Source: Photobacterium galatheae (lineage in GTDB: Bacteria > Pseudomonadota > Gammaproteobacteria > Enterobacterales > Vibrionaceae). From it: a DNA stretch of 47,681 bases. The notes below the pieces were generated by a model. That model did not search any database and was not told where the DNA came from. It saw only the letters and a program-made list of their open reading frames with translations. Shown here in pieces: positions 19,255 to 27,145 of this stretch; the stretch's first letter is position 1, and each line of letters starts with the position of its first letter. Location of the stretch: NCBI RefSeq assembly GCF_000695255.1, contig NZ_JMIB01000024.1, positions 1-47,681 of the forward strand, in the 5' to 3' direction. Made by a program: the position numbers and the translations under genes.

Positions 19255-19530
19255 ATGCAACAGCAAGAACAGCCAAAACTTAAAGATTTACTCGAGTTCC
19301 CTTGCCAGTTTACCTACAAGGTAATGGGCTTTAATAAGCCTGAGCTGCCGGACCTGGTGGTAGAAGTCATTCAACGCCATGCTCCGGGTGACTACACGCC
19401 ATCTGTAAAGCCAAGTGGCAAGGGTACCTACAGCGCAGTGTCGATTACAATCACTGCGACTCACATCGAACAGGTTGAAACGCTTTATAAAGAACTGGGT
19501 GAAATCGACATCGTCCGTGTCGTCCTCTGA
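19255..19530 (+). CDS. ybeD: YbeD family protein (DUF493)
   Basis: A small ACT-like fold protein of 91 residues from the ATG giving [18 protein letters not shown]. coli YbeD has 87. GGGAG before this ATG supports the start over one 25 codons upstream. The conserved core runs [17 protein letters not shown] and [13 protein letters not shown]. The biochemical role is not settled; its position before lipB is conserved. Confidence 0.93.
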   Translation: MQQQEQPKLKDLLEFPCQFTYKVMGFNKPELPDLVVEVIQRHAPGDYTPSVKPSGKGTYSAVSITITATHIEQVETLYKELGEIDIVRVVL

Positions 19531-19550
19531 TACCTGGTCCTACCGAGCAA

Positions 19551-19576
19551 TTGGCGGCTGAAATTTCAGCCGCCAA
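19551..19576. repeat. 26-bp perfect palindrome between ybeD and lipB
   Basis: The two 13-base arms TTGGCGGCTGAAA and TTTCAGCCGCCAA are perfect reverse complements with no loop. GTTTTA follows. It may terminate ybeD transcription, but it also abuts the TATAAT at 19581 and covers the -35 position of that promoter, so it could be an operator. Confidence 0.8.
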
Positions 19577-19580
19577 GTTT

Positions 19581-19586
19581 TATAAT
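19581..19586 (+). promoter_or_regulatory. Consensus -10 hexamer upstream of lipB
   Basis: A perfect TATAAT lies 48 bp before the lipB ATG. The -35 position (about 19558-19563, CTGAAA) falls inside the palindrome and matches consensus poorly. A 7-bp inverted repeat (GGTCTCT 19598-19604, AGAGACC 19618-19624) lies in the predicted leader. Confidence 0.5.
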
Positions 19587-19634
19587 GCACCATTATTGGT
19601 CTCTTCTGATACGCAGCAGAGACCGACAGACAAC

Positions 19635-20291
19635 ATGGGTGTGAATGTGCAAAGAAATCTCATTGTCCGCAACCTGGGCCTGAAAGACTATTCTGTCACT
19701 TATGAGGCCATGCATGATTTTACCGCCGATCGCGATGACAACACCGTCGATGAAATCTGGCTGGTCGAGCACCTTCCCGTTTTTACTCAGGGTCAGGCTG
19801 GTAAAGCCGAGCATGTGCTGAATCCCGGCGATATCCCTATCTTTCAGAGTGATCGCGGTGGACAGGTCACCTATCATGGTCCGGGGCAGCAAATGATGTA
19901 TCTACTGCTCGACCTGCGCCGCCTCAAGCTGGGCGTTCGTGAACTGGTCACGCACATTGAAAACACAGTAATCAACACGCTATCCCGCTTTGGGGTAACT
20001 TCTAATGCCCGTCCGGATGCCCCCGGTGTCTACGTCGACGGCAAAAAAATCTGCTCACTCGGTCTACGTATCCGTCGCGGCTGTTCTTTTCATGGCCTGG
20101 CCCTCAACGTCAACATGGATTTATCGCCTTTTATGCGCATCAATCCCTGTGGCTATGCGGGTATGGAAATGACTCAGCTGGCTATGTTCAATGGCCCAAC
20201 AGAAATGGCTGATGTACAACCTATACTTGTCGATGAGTTAGTGAAATTGCTCGATTACCAGAGCATTGAGTGGACAACGGAAAGCAATTAA
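19635..20291 (+). CDS. lipB: Octanoyl-[acyl-carrier-protein]:protein octanoyltransferase
   Basis: Transfers the octanoyl chain from ACP to lipoyl domains, the first step of endogenous lipoate synthesis; LipA, encoded next, then inserts sulfur. From ATG 19635 it has 218 residues (E. coli 213). Catalytic C172 lies in NPCGYAG and K138 in [14 protein letters not shown]; the [14 protein letters not shown] signature begins near 72. GTG codons at 19641 and 19647 are alternative starts. The stop lies 2 bp before the lipA ATG. Confidence 0.95.
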   Translation: MGVNVQRNLIVRNLGLKDYSVTYEAMHDFTADRDDNTVDEIWLVEHLPVFTQGQAGKAEHVLNPGDIPIFQSDRGGQVTYHGPGQQMMYLLLDLRRLKLGVRELVTHIENTVINTLSRFGVTSNARPDAPGVYVDGKKICSLGLRIRRGCSFHGLALNVNMDLSPFMRINPCGYAGMEMTQLAMFNGPTEMADVQPILVDELVKLLDYQSIEWTTESN

Positions 20292-20293
20292 TC

Positions 20294-21265
20294 ATGAGCA
20301 AACCGATCGTAATAGAACCAGGTGTCAAATATCGTGACGCCGACAAAATGGCCCTGATCCCAGTTCGTAACATGGAAGCGGAGGAAAAGCCCCGCGAAAT
20401 GCTGCGTAAACCGGAATGGATGAAAATCAAACTGCCGGCTGATACCCAGCGTATCCGGGACATCAAAGACGCGATGCGCAAGAACAACCTGCACTCGGTC
20501 TGTGAGGAAGCATCCTGTCCGAACCTGGCAGAGTGTTTCAGCCACGGCACGGCCACCTTCATGATTCTGGGTGCCATCTGTACCCGCCGCTGCCCTTTCT
20601 GTGACGTTGCCCATGGCCGTCCGCTGCCACCAAGTGCCGAAGAGCCAGTTCATCTGGCACAGACCATCGCTGACATGAAACTGCGCTACGTTGTTGTCAC
20701 TTCAGTTGACCGTGACGACCTGCGTGACGGTGGTGCACAGCACTTTGCTGACTGTATCCGTGAAATTCGCGTGAAAAGTCCGGAAATTAAAATCGAAACG
20801 CTGGTTCCTGACTTCCGTGGCCGGATGGATCGTGCGCTGGATATCCTGCGTGACAATCCGCCAGATGTCTTCAACCACAACCTGGAAACCGCGCCACGCT
20901 TGTATCGTAAGGCCCGCCCGGGTGCGAACTACCAGTGGTCGCTGGATCTGCTGAAGAAATTCGGCGAAATGCATCCGAACGTACCGACGAAATCCGGCCT
21001 GATGATGGGTCTGGGTGAAACTAAAGAAGAGATCATTGAAGTCCTCAAGGATCTGCGTGCACACGGTGTGACCATGCTGACACTGGGACAGTATCTGGCA
21101 CCAAGCCGCCATCACCTGCCCGTTGAACGCTATGTGCCGCCATCAGAGTTTGATGAGCTGAAAGAAATTGCACTGGAGCTGGGCTTTACCCATGCGGCCT
21201 GTGGTCCGTTTGTTCGTTCGTCTTACCATGCCGATCTGCAGGCGAAAGGTGAAGAAGTGAAGTAA
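20294..21265 (+). CDS. lipA: Lipoyl synthase
   Basis: A radical-SAM enzyme that inserts two sulfurs into protein-bound octanoyl groups to form lipoate. It has 323 residues (E. coli 321) from the ATG giving [10 protein letters not shown]. The auxiliary cluster ligands are C70, C75 and C81, and the radical-SAM CxxxCxxC is C96, C100 and C103. The C-terminal [11 protein letters not shown] carries the serine that ligates the auxiliary cluster in the family. It directly follows lipB. Confidence 0.97.
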   Translation: MSKPIVIEPGVKYRDADKMALIPVRNMEAEEKPREMLRKPEWMKIKLPADTQRIRDIKDAMRKNNLHSVCEEASCPNLAECFSHGTATFMILGAICTRRCPFCDVAHGRPLPPSAEEPVHLAQTIADMKLRYVVVTSVDRDDLRDGGAQHFADCIREIRVKSPEIKIETLVPDFRGRMDRALDILRDNPPDVFNHNLETAPRLYRKARPGANYQWSLDLLKKFGEMHPNVPTKSGLMMGLGETKEEIIEVLKDLRAHGVTMLTLGQYLAPSRHHLPVERYVPPSEFDELKEIALELGFTHAACGPFVRSSYHADLQAKGEEVK

Positions 21266-21275
21266 TCATGACTCA

Positions 21276-21299
21276 AACAGGCAGCCACCACTGCCTGTT
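21276..21299. repeat. Hairpin after lipA
   Basis: AACAGGCAG-CCACCA-CTGCCTGTT has a perfect 9-bp stem with a 6-nt loop and no T-run. It is the first of four dyads in the convergent lipA-bamC gap and may stabilise the lipA mRNA 3' end. Confidence 0.55.
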
Positions 21300-21347
21300 G
21301 ATGTCCCTCAGCATTACTCACTAAGCACATCAAAACGTTTCAGCCAT

Positions 21348-21387
21348 AAAAAAACGCTTCGGGATCATTGAATCCGAAGCGTTTTTT
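21348..21387. terminator. Bidirectional terminator between lipA and bamC
   Basis: An A-run, CGCTTCGGGAT, a short loop, ATCCGAAGCG and a T6 run. The stem has one bulged G. T-runs follow on both strands, so it can end lipA and the dapA-bamC transcript. Confidence 0.9.
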
Positions 21388-21412
21388 GTCTCTGTTTCAA
21401 AAATTGAAACGG

Positions 21413-21441
21413 TTCAGGCTGTAAAAACGCTACAGCCTGAA
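21413..21441. repeat. Hairpin at the bamC 3' end
   Basis: TTCAGGCTGTA and TACAGCCTGAA form a perfect 11-bp stem with a 7-nt loop, 5 bp past the bamC stop. A smaller dyad (GTTTCAA-AAA-TTGAAAC, 21394-21410) is adjacent. Neither has a strong T-run; they are probably 3'-end stabilisers or weak terminators for the minus strand. Confidence 0.55.
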
Positions 21442-21445
21442 AGCA

Positions 21446-22477
21446 TCAACTTTGATTCTCTTTATCAATCGCGGCCGCCAGTACCGGCGCTAAACTTTCC
21501 AGCGCTTCCTCAGTGATCGGCTTACCGTCTTCATCCGTGACGGTGATTGATGTCCGGTTCCCCAGATCACCCAGCTGTAATTTGTAATCCCGGTTCGTGA
21601 GCTGAAGCGGCTGAATGCCCAGCTCAGTCCAGAAATCATCATCCGGGGCACGGAAAGCGACATCTACGGTTCCCTGTGAACGATTTCGGCTGTCTACCGT
21701 GAAGCCCAGCATCTGCAACAGGCTCGGTAAACGCTCCCAGAACACATTATAAGGCGCACGCGCAATAATCACGGGCAGGCCGCTCCGATCACGCCCCATG
21801 CTGATTGGGATTTGTTTGACCAGTTCCTGCGCACGCAAGCGGGCTTTCTCACGCTCGTAAGCGTCGTATTTCGCCATGACCAAATTGGTCATCAAAATAC
21901 TGTAGCGTTCCTGATTCACCAGGCTTACAGATTTGTCTACACCGGCTTCACGCCAGTCCAGCAGTTTAATGGTATACAGGTTCTGGCCATTCTCACTGGA
22001 GCGGGTGATCCGATACCGGCTGCTGATTTCAGTGTCTTCATCTTCGTTGTTCCACTGAACCCAACTGGTTTCGAGCGTCTGTGCGGTGTCAACATCAAAA
22101 GCAATATTTCTCTCTTTGCCAAGACGCTTTGTCAGCGTCCAGAGTTCATTCAGCTCTTCAGCTTTGACTAGTTGCAGACTCACCGTCCCATCAGCATTAT
22201 GGACAGCTCTGGCTCCCGGAATCAGCGCAAGCACCTGTTGCGGGGGACGGATATCGACCGCTTTACCAATGACACCGGCATACTCGGCAGCCGGAATGCT
22301 ATATTCGCCCGACACCGTTGCCGCGCCGCCACTTGGGCTGTTCCAGCTGCTGAGCGGTGCAGTTTCCAGATAATTAAAATCCTGATTTGCCTGACGGCGG
22401 CGCTCAGCACCACCCGAACAGCCAGCCAGTGTCGCGACCATGACAGCCGTAACTGCCAGCCTGTAATTTACATTCAT
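21446..22477 (-). CDS. bamC: Outer-membrane assembly lipoprotein BamC
   Basis: A lipoprotein component of the BAM complex that folds beta-barrel proteins into the outer membrane. It has 343 residues (E. coli 344) with lipobox TLAGC (C20). An unstructured stretch follows, then two helix-grip domains. It starts 17 bp downstream of dapA on the same strand, the conserved dapA-bamC arrangement. In E. coli purC follows; here the gene converges on lipA. Confidence 0.93.
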   Translation of the reverse strand: MNVNYRLAVTAVMVATLAGCSGGAERRRQANQDFNYLETAPLSSWNSPSGGAATVSGEYSIPAAEYAGVIGKAVDIRPPQQVLALIPGARAVHNADGTVSLQLVKAEELNELWTLTKRLGKERNIAFDVDTAQTLETSWVQWNNEDEDTEISSRYRITRSSENGQNLYTIKLLDWREAGVDKSVSLVNQERYSILMTNLVMAKYDAYEREKARLRAQELVKQIPISMGRDRSGLPVIIARAPYNVFWERLPSLLQMLGFTVDSRNRSQGTVDVAFRAPDDDFWTELGIQPLQLTNRDYKLQLGDLGNRTSITVTDEDGKPITEEALESLAPVLAAAIDKENQS

Positions 22478-22494
22478 GTAGAGCTCTTACGTTC

Positions 22495-23391
22495 CTATGC
22501 GGTAGCCAGTGAAGGCAGCAGTTTCGCATCTTTCAACGCTTGCAACACAACGGGTTCAGCCTCTTTGCTCAGTGGCGTCAACGGCAGACGTAATGTCCCG
22601 TACTGGATCAGCCCCATTTTATGCGCTGCCCATTTCACCGGAATGGGATTGGACTCAATGAACAGGTTCTTGTGCAGTGGCATTAATTTCGCGTCAATGG
22701 CTTTCGCAGCTTCAACCTCGCCATTTAAGGCCAGTTTGAACATGGTTGCCATCTCCTGCGCAGCAATGTTTGCCGTCACCGAAATCACACCATGGCCGCC
22801 AAGTGCGACAAATTCCAGACCTGTTGCATCATCACCGCTAAATTGGAGGAAATCTTCGCCGCAAAGTTCCCGGGTTTTTACGACACGGGACAAATCACCG
22901 GTCGCATCTTTAATGCCAATAATGTTATCCAGCTTCGCCAGGCGCGCCACGGTTTCCGGCAGCATGTCGACAGAAGTACGACCCGGAACGTTATACAGAA
23001 TTTGTGGCAGGTCGGTGGCTTCAGAAATCGCCTTGAAGTGCTGATACAAACCTTCCTGTGTCGGTTTGTTGTAGTAAGGCGTCACAGTCAGGCAAGCCGC
23101 AACACCCGTACCGGAGAAAAGTTTACTGAAAGTGATGGCTTCATGGGTGGCATTTGCGCCTGTACCGGCAATCACAGGGATACGACCCTGAGCAAAATCA
23201 ACTGTCTTCAGCACGACTTTCACGTGCTCTTCAACCGTCAGCGTGGCGGACTCGCCTGTGGTTCCTACAGCAACCAGCGCATCTGTGCCTGCTGCAATAT
23301 GATATTCAACCAAGGATTTCAGGCTGGCGTAATCTACTTCACCGACTTCATCCAAGGGCGTAACTAGCGCTACCATGCTACCAGTAAACAT
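22495..23391 (-). CDS. dapA: 4-hydroxy-tetrahydrodipicolinate synthase
   Basis: Condenses pyruvate with aspartate semialdehyde, the first committed step to lysine and diaminopimelate. It is a 298-residue TIM-barrel aldolase (E. coli 292). The Schiff-base lysine is K161 ([10 protein letters not shown]), with Y133 in LYNVPGRTS and the pyruvate-binding GTTGES. GGGAGA precedes the ATG. I see no lysine riboswitch in the 289-bp gap to gcvR. Confidence 0.96.
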   Translation of the reverse strand: MFTGSMVALVTPLDEVGEVDYASLKSLVEYHIAAGTDALVAVGTTGESATLTVEEHVKVVLKTVDFAQGRIPVIAGTGANATHEAITFSKLFSGTGVAACLTVTPYYNKPTQEGLYQHFKAISEATDLPQILYNVPGRTSVDMLPETVARLAKLDNIIGIKDATGDLSRVVKTRELCGEDFLQFSGDDATGLEFVALGGHGVISVTANIAAQEMATMFKLALNGEVEAAKAIDAKLMPLHKNLFIESNPIPVKWAAHKMGLIQYGTLRLPLTPLSKEAEPVVLQALKDAKLLPSLATA

Positions 23392-23680
23392 GTCGATCTC
23401 CCTTTTTTATTGATTTCTCATGGTACTTTTCAGTGACAGTAAACACAAGCGAGCAGAATGTAAAATAGCTGTCATAGATGCCCAGAATGTATCCGCTATT
23501 GCCAAGCCTGTGATCCCCTGTCAAAAGTCGATTAAACCAGTGAGTTACGCCAGTTGCAGGGCATTACGCAACAAAATATATCTTTCCTCACCATATCATC
23601 ATTTGTTCCGGTAACTTCATGGCAGGAGATAAGTTTGCTGTGCTACCATGCATGCATGAATGTCATCAATGTGAAACTGT

Positions 23681-24238
23681 ATGGAACACTACCTCGTTAT
23701 TACCGCGATTGGCACCGACCGGCCGGGCATTACCGATGAAATCACCCGACATGTCTCCCAGAGCGGTTGCAATATTGAAGACAGCAGACTGGCGATTTTC
23801 GGCAGCGAATTCACTTTTATCCTGCTCCTGTCTGGCACAGCCTCGTCCATTGCACGGGTTGAGGCAACACTCCCATTGCAGGCCCAGCAGCTTGATTTGC
23901 TGACCATGATGAAACGTACAACCCGGCACGAACACCGTTTTTACCCTTATACGGCTGAATTCCATATCGAGGGAAACGATGCGCTGGGGCTCATTGAGAA
24001 GTTCACCCATTTCTGTGCCACGCGCCAGATAGACATTTCGGCACTCAGCGCCCACTCACAGGAAGCTGAAGATAACGAAGACAACCATGGGGAAGACCAA
24101 CTGACCCTGCAACTGAGTACGAACCTGCCGGAAGGTTGCAACCTGATGTCTTTACAGGAAGAATTTGAAGACCTGTGCCAAACGGTGCAAGTCGCAGGCA
24201 CCGTGACATTTACCGGCCATAATCCGAAAGAAAAATAA
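23681..24238 (+). CDS. gcvR: Glycine cleavage system transcriptional repressor
   Basis: A 185-residue protein with two ACT domains (about 5-75 and 90-175) that in E. coli binds GcvA and blocks activation of gcvTHP when glycine is low. It has no DNA-binding domain. E. coli GcvR is 190 residues and is likewise divergent from dapA and followed by bcp. The ribosome site is weak. The divergent gap has no clear consensus promoter; TTGCAG, 17 bp, TATATC near 23551-23579 is a weak candidate. Confidence 0.93.
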   Translation: MEHYLVITAIGTDRPGITDEITRHVSQSGCNIEDSRLAIFGSEFTFILLLSGTASSIARVEATLPLQAQQLDLLTMMKRTTRHEHRFYPYTAEFHIEGNDALGLIEKFTHFCATRQIDISALSAHSQEAEDNEDNHGEDQLTLQLSTNLPEGCNLMSLQEEFEDLCQTVQVAGTVTFTGHNPKEK

Positions 24239-24248
24239 GGAACAACAC

Positions 24249-24719
24249 ATGCAAACCTTGACTGCAGGTACCCCTGCACCTGAATTTACGCTTCTGGATC
24301 AAAATGGTGCACCTGTCAGCCTGAACGATTTCAAAGGGAAAAAGGTGCTGGCCTATTTCTATCCCAAAGCAATGACGCCAGGGTGCACTGTGCAGGCTTG
24401 CGGGCTGCGTGACAGCAAAGCTGAGCTGGATGCCCAAAATGTTGTGGTCCTGGGGATCAGTATTGATCCAGTCAAACGTCTGCCGAAGTTTATCGAACGC
24501 GACAACCTGAATTTTACCCTGCTGTCAGACGAAGACCACGCCGTTGCTGAGCAATTCGGTGTCTGGGGAGAGAAAAAGTTCATGGGGAAAACCTATGATG
24601 GCTTGCATCGCATCAGCTTCCTGATCAACGAAGAGGGTGTGATTGAGCATGTTTTCAATAAGTTTAAGACCAAAGATCACCACGAAGTCGTGCTGAACTA
24701 CCTGAAAGAAAACAATTAA
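24249..24719 (+). CDS. bcp: Thiol peroxidase Bcp (PrxQ-type peroxiredoxin)
   Basis: Reduces hydrogen peroxide and organic peroxides using thioredoxin. It has 156 residues, the E. coli length, with a thioredoxin fold. Peroxidatic C46 is in TPGCTVQAC and resolving C51 is five residues on, as in E. coli Bcp. It lies 10 bp after gcvR with a good AAGGAA ribosome site, so the two are an operon. Confidence 0.96.
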   Translation: MQTLTAGTPAPEFTLLDQNGAPVSLNDFKGKKVLAYFYPKAMTPGCTVQACGLRDSKAELDAQNVVVLGISIDPVKRLPKFIERDNLNFTLLSDEDHAVAEQFGVWGEKKFMGKTYDGLHRISFLINEEGVIEHVFNKFKTKDHHEVVLNYLKENN

Positions 24720-24739
24720 GTTTATTCTCTGCTCATCAG

Positions 24740-24765
24740 AAGGCCGCTCGATGCGGCCTTTTTTT
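24740..24765 (+). terminator. Intrinsic terminator of gcvR-bcp
   Basis: AAGGCCGC-TCGAT-GCGGCCTT has an 8-bp stem followed by five more T. There is no T-run on the minus strand, so it serves bcp only. Confidence 0.88.
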
Positions 24766-24779
24766 GCAACCCAAACGGC

Positions 24780-25643
24780 CTACTCCGGTTGAGGGGCTGT
24801 CTTGCCCCACAAAACCACAGCAATGCCGCCTAAGATAGCAACGGATGCGATGAAGAGTCGTATACTCACCGACTCCGACAGGAAAATAACGCCCCCCAGA
24901 GCAGCCAGTACAGGCACGCTGAGCTGCACAGTTGCCGCGCTCATCGCGGGTAAAAAAGGCAGCACACTGTACCAGATGGCATACCCGAGCCCGGATGCAA
25001 CACCACCAGATAAAATGGCATACATCACGCCGAGGCTGTCAAAGTGCGTTCTTCCCACAAGCAAACAACAAACCACTGCCATTGGCACCGCCCGCAAAAA
25101 ATTACCCGCCGTAACATGCAGGGGATCCGTTGTCCCCTGTCCTCTGAGGGTATAGATTCCCCATGCGCCTCCGGCCGTCATCATCAGCAATGCACCTTGC
25201 CAGGAGGGTGCAGATACGCCGGGTAACAACAGAACCGACAGACCAGCCAGTGCCAGCATAAACCCCGTCAATTGCCAGAACGTCATTCGTTCTCCGCGCC
25301 ACACCGCCACAGCCATCATGGTGATTTGTACGGCAGCAAACAGCAGCAAGGCACCAGTCGCCGCAGTCAGGCTCAGATAGGCAAAAGAAAAGCCGGCAGC
25401 ATACACAAACAATGAGAAAGCAGAGATCCAGCTTCCTGCCACGCTGACGGTGCGTGTGTGAACCGGGGTTTTCAGCCGATGAAGCAGCCACAGCAACACA
25501 GCACCCGATACTAACCGAATCAGGGTAAAACTGGCGGGATCAATGTCTGTCTCAGATAAGGCAACTCTGTTGAGGAGGGAGTTGGCAGCAAAAGCCAACA
25601 TGGCCAAGGAGGTGAACATCAATACTCTGAAAGGTATCGGCAT
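24780..25643 (-). CDS. EamA-family (DMT superfamily) transporter
   Basis: A 287-residue inner-membrane protein with about ten hydrophobic helices in two repeated EamA halves, as in the RhaT/YdcZ-type drug/metabolite transporters. The substrate cannot be told from the sequence. It sits 25 bp after perM with a strong GGGAGGG ribosome site, so it is probably the last gene of the tusA-like/perM operon. E. coli has no such gene here, so it is an accessory member of an otherwise conserved locus. Confidence 0.85.
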   Translation of the reverse strand: MPIPFRVLMFTSLAMLAFAANSLLNRVALSETDIDPASFTLIRLVSGAVLLWLLHRLKTPVHTRTVSVAGSWISAFSLFVYAAGFSFAYLSLTAATGALLLFAAVQITMMAVAVWRGERMTFWQLTGFMLALAGLSVLLLPGVSAPSWQGALLMMTAGGAWGIYTLRGQGTTDPLHVTAGNFLRAVPMAVVCCLLVGRTHFDSLGVMYAILSGGVASGLGYAIWYSVLPFLPAMSAATVQLSVPVLAALGGVIFLSESVSIRLFIASVAILGGIAVVLWGKTAPQPE

Positions 25644-25668
25644 GCTCCCTCCCGGTTTTCTTCATCTG

Positions 25669-26736
25669 TTATGGCATATCTTCAGCATGATCGGTGGCTG
25701 GCAGCGCATGCCAGACCGCTTTCACCAGTGTAGCCAATGGGATCGCGAAAAAGACCCCCCAGAAGCCCCATAATCCGCCAAAAACTAAAACTGATACAAT
25801 AATCGCAACCGGGTGAAGGTTCACCGCTTCAGAAAACAAGACCGGAACCAGCACATTCCCATCCAGTGCCTGAATGATGCCGTAAGCCACCAGCAACCAC
25901 CAGAAATCCGGGGTCAGCCCCCATTGGAACAGGCCCACCATCGCAACCGGTACTGTCACAGCCGCAGCACCGATGTAAGGGATCAGTACAGAAAGCCCGA
26001 CCAGCACCGCCAGCAACAAAGAATAACGCAGATCAAGCAGCGCAAACGTAATATAGCTGGCCACGCCGACAATAATAATTTCCGTCACTTTGCCACGAAT
26101 ATAGTTCGAGATTTGCTCGTTCATCTCTGCACCGACCTTACTCGCCAGACGACGATTTCTCGGTAACAGACGGCTCAGGGTATTCAGCATTTCGTCCTTG
26201 TCTTTCAACAAGAAAAAGACCAGTAGCGGTACCAGAATCAAATAGACTGCCAGTGTCGCCAGACTCAGCAGAGAGGCCACCGAACCTTTCAGAGCGGTTT
26301 CTCCCATCCCCAGCACTTTAGTTCGCAAACTGTTCATCACAGTCGTGATCTGCTCAGGCTGCACCAGTTCCGGATATCGCTCTGGCAGGCTGGAAACATA
26401 GCGCTGCAGATCATTAAACATACTGGGCACATCAGATAGCAGATTACTGACCTGATGCCAGATCATCGGGATCAGGCCGAACACCGCCATGATCATCAGG
26501 CTGGAAAACAGCAATAACACGAGCGTCACTGCCAGAGTGCGGGGAAGCCTGAACCGGGTCAGGAACATCACAGGCCACTCAAGTAAATAAGCCAGTACAA
26601 TCGCGACCAGAAAAGGCGCAATCAGGTTGCCGAAAAAATAAATGGTGATGAAACCCATCACAAGAATCGCCACCAGACTGACCGCATGAGGGTCAGAAAA
26701 CCTGCGCTGATACCAGCGACTAATCATTTCCAGCAT
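25669..26736 (-). CDS. perM: PerM, AI-2E transporter family protein
   Basis: A 355-residue polytopic membrane protein of the AI-2E/UPF0118 family (E. coli PerM 353) with about eight membrane helices and a soluble loop near 60-150. E. coli perM is divergent from bepA, as here. Family members include AI-2 exporters and ion antiporters; the role of PerM itself is not firmly known. It begins 7 bp after the tusA-like gene. Confidence 0.88.
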   Translation of the reverse strand: MLEMISRWYQRRFSDPHAVSLVAILVMGFITIYFFGNLIAPFLVAIVLAYLLEWPVMFLTRFRLPRTLAVTLVLLLFSSLMIMAVFGLIPMIWHQVSNLLSDVPSMFNDLQRYVSSLPERYPELVQPEQITTVMNSLRTKVLGMGETALKGSVASLLSLATLAVYLILVPLLVFFLLKDKDEMLNTLSRLLPRNRRLASKVGAEMNEQISNYIRGKVTEIIIVGVASYITFALLDLRYSLLLAVLVGLSVLIPYIGAAAVTVPVAMVGLFQWGLTPDFWWLLVAYGIIQALDGNVLVPVLFSEAVNLHPVAIIVSVLVFGGLWGFWGVFFAIPLATLVKAVWHALPATDHAEDMP

Positions 26737-26743
26737 AGAAGCG

Positions 26744-26971
26744 TCACAACCTTTTCGTAACGGTAATCACAAGTAACTGTGGTTCATCTGACTGCACCCG
26801 GACGTCAAAGCCCTGTTGCAACAGATAGCGTGGTATATCCTGTCGGGCCCCTGTGTCACAAACATGGATATCCAGGGTGTGCCCGACACCCAGACCATGA
26901 CAGGCCCGTTTCGCAATTAATAACGCCAGCGGACAGCGGGCATCGGTTAAATCCAGTTTGGGTATTTCCAT
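26744..26971 (-). CDS. TusA-family sulfurtransferase-like protein
   Basis: A small 75-residue protein starting at the ATG that gives MEIPKLDLTDARCPLALL. The family's Cys-Pro motif is present as C13-P14-L-A-L, one residue different from the CPxP of classical TusA. TusA-like proteins carry persulfide sulfur for thiouridine or cofactor synthesis; this member's target is unknown. A TTG at 26998 in frame could add nine residues. First gene of the operon with perM and the EamA gene. Confidence 0.8.
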   Translation of the reverse strand: MEIPKLDLTDARCPLALLIAKRACHGLGVGHTLDIHVCDTGARQDIPRYLLQQGFDVRVQSDEPQLLVITVTKRL

Positions 26972-27001
26972 TCTTATGCACGGGCGGTTATTATCCAACA
27001 G

Positions 27002-27016
27002 GTTATTGTAAATAAC
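27002..27016. promoter_or_regulatory. Palindrome in the tusA-like/bepA divergent gap
   Basis: GTTATT-GTA-AATAAC is a perfect 6-bp dyad with a 3-bp centre, 31 bp upstream of the minus-strand operon. I do not recognise the binding protein. A TTGTCA at 27054-27059 could be the -35 of bepA, but the matching -10 is poor. Confidence 0.35.
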
Positions 27017-27145
27017 ATGATGACGACAAGAAAGAAACAGACTGGATCTTTTGTTGTCATATCAGTTGATTCATCGATTATTTAACTGTTATCAGCTCCG
27101 TAATCGACATAACAACAACCCGAATGGAAGGCGACCACCATTTCT

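Noticed and set aside
22172..23044. A 290-codon plus-strand open frame across bamC and dapA
   Set aside because: It spans two conserved minus-strand genes and their junction; codon content is that of a shadow frame.
23392..23680. Possible lysine riboswitch or leader peptide in the dapA-gcvR gap
   Set aside because: I see no conserved riboswitch core or terminator/anti-terminator pair upstream of dapA, and no short lysine-rich frame.
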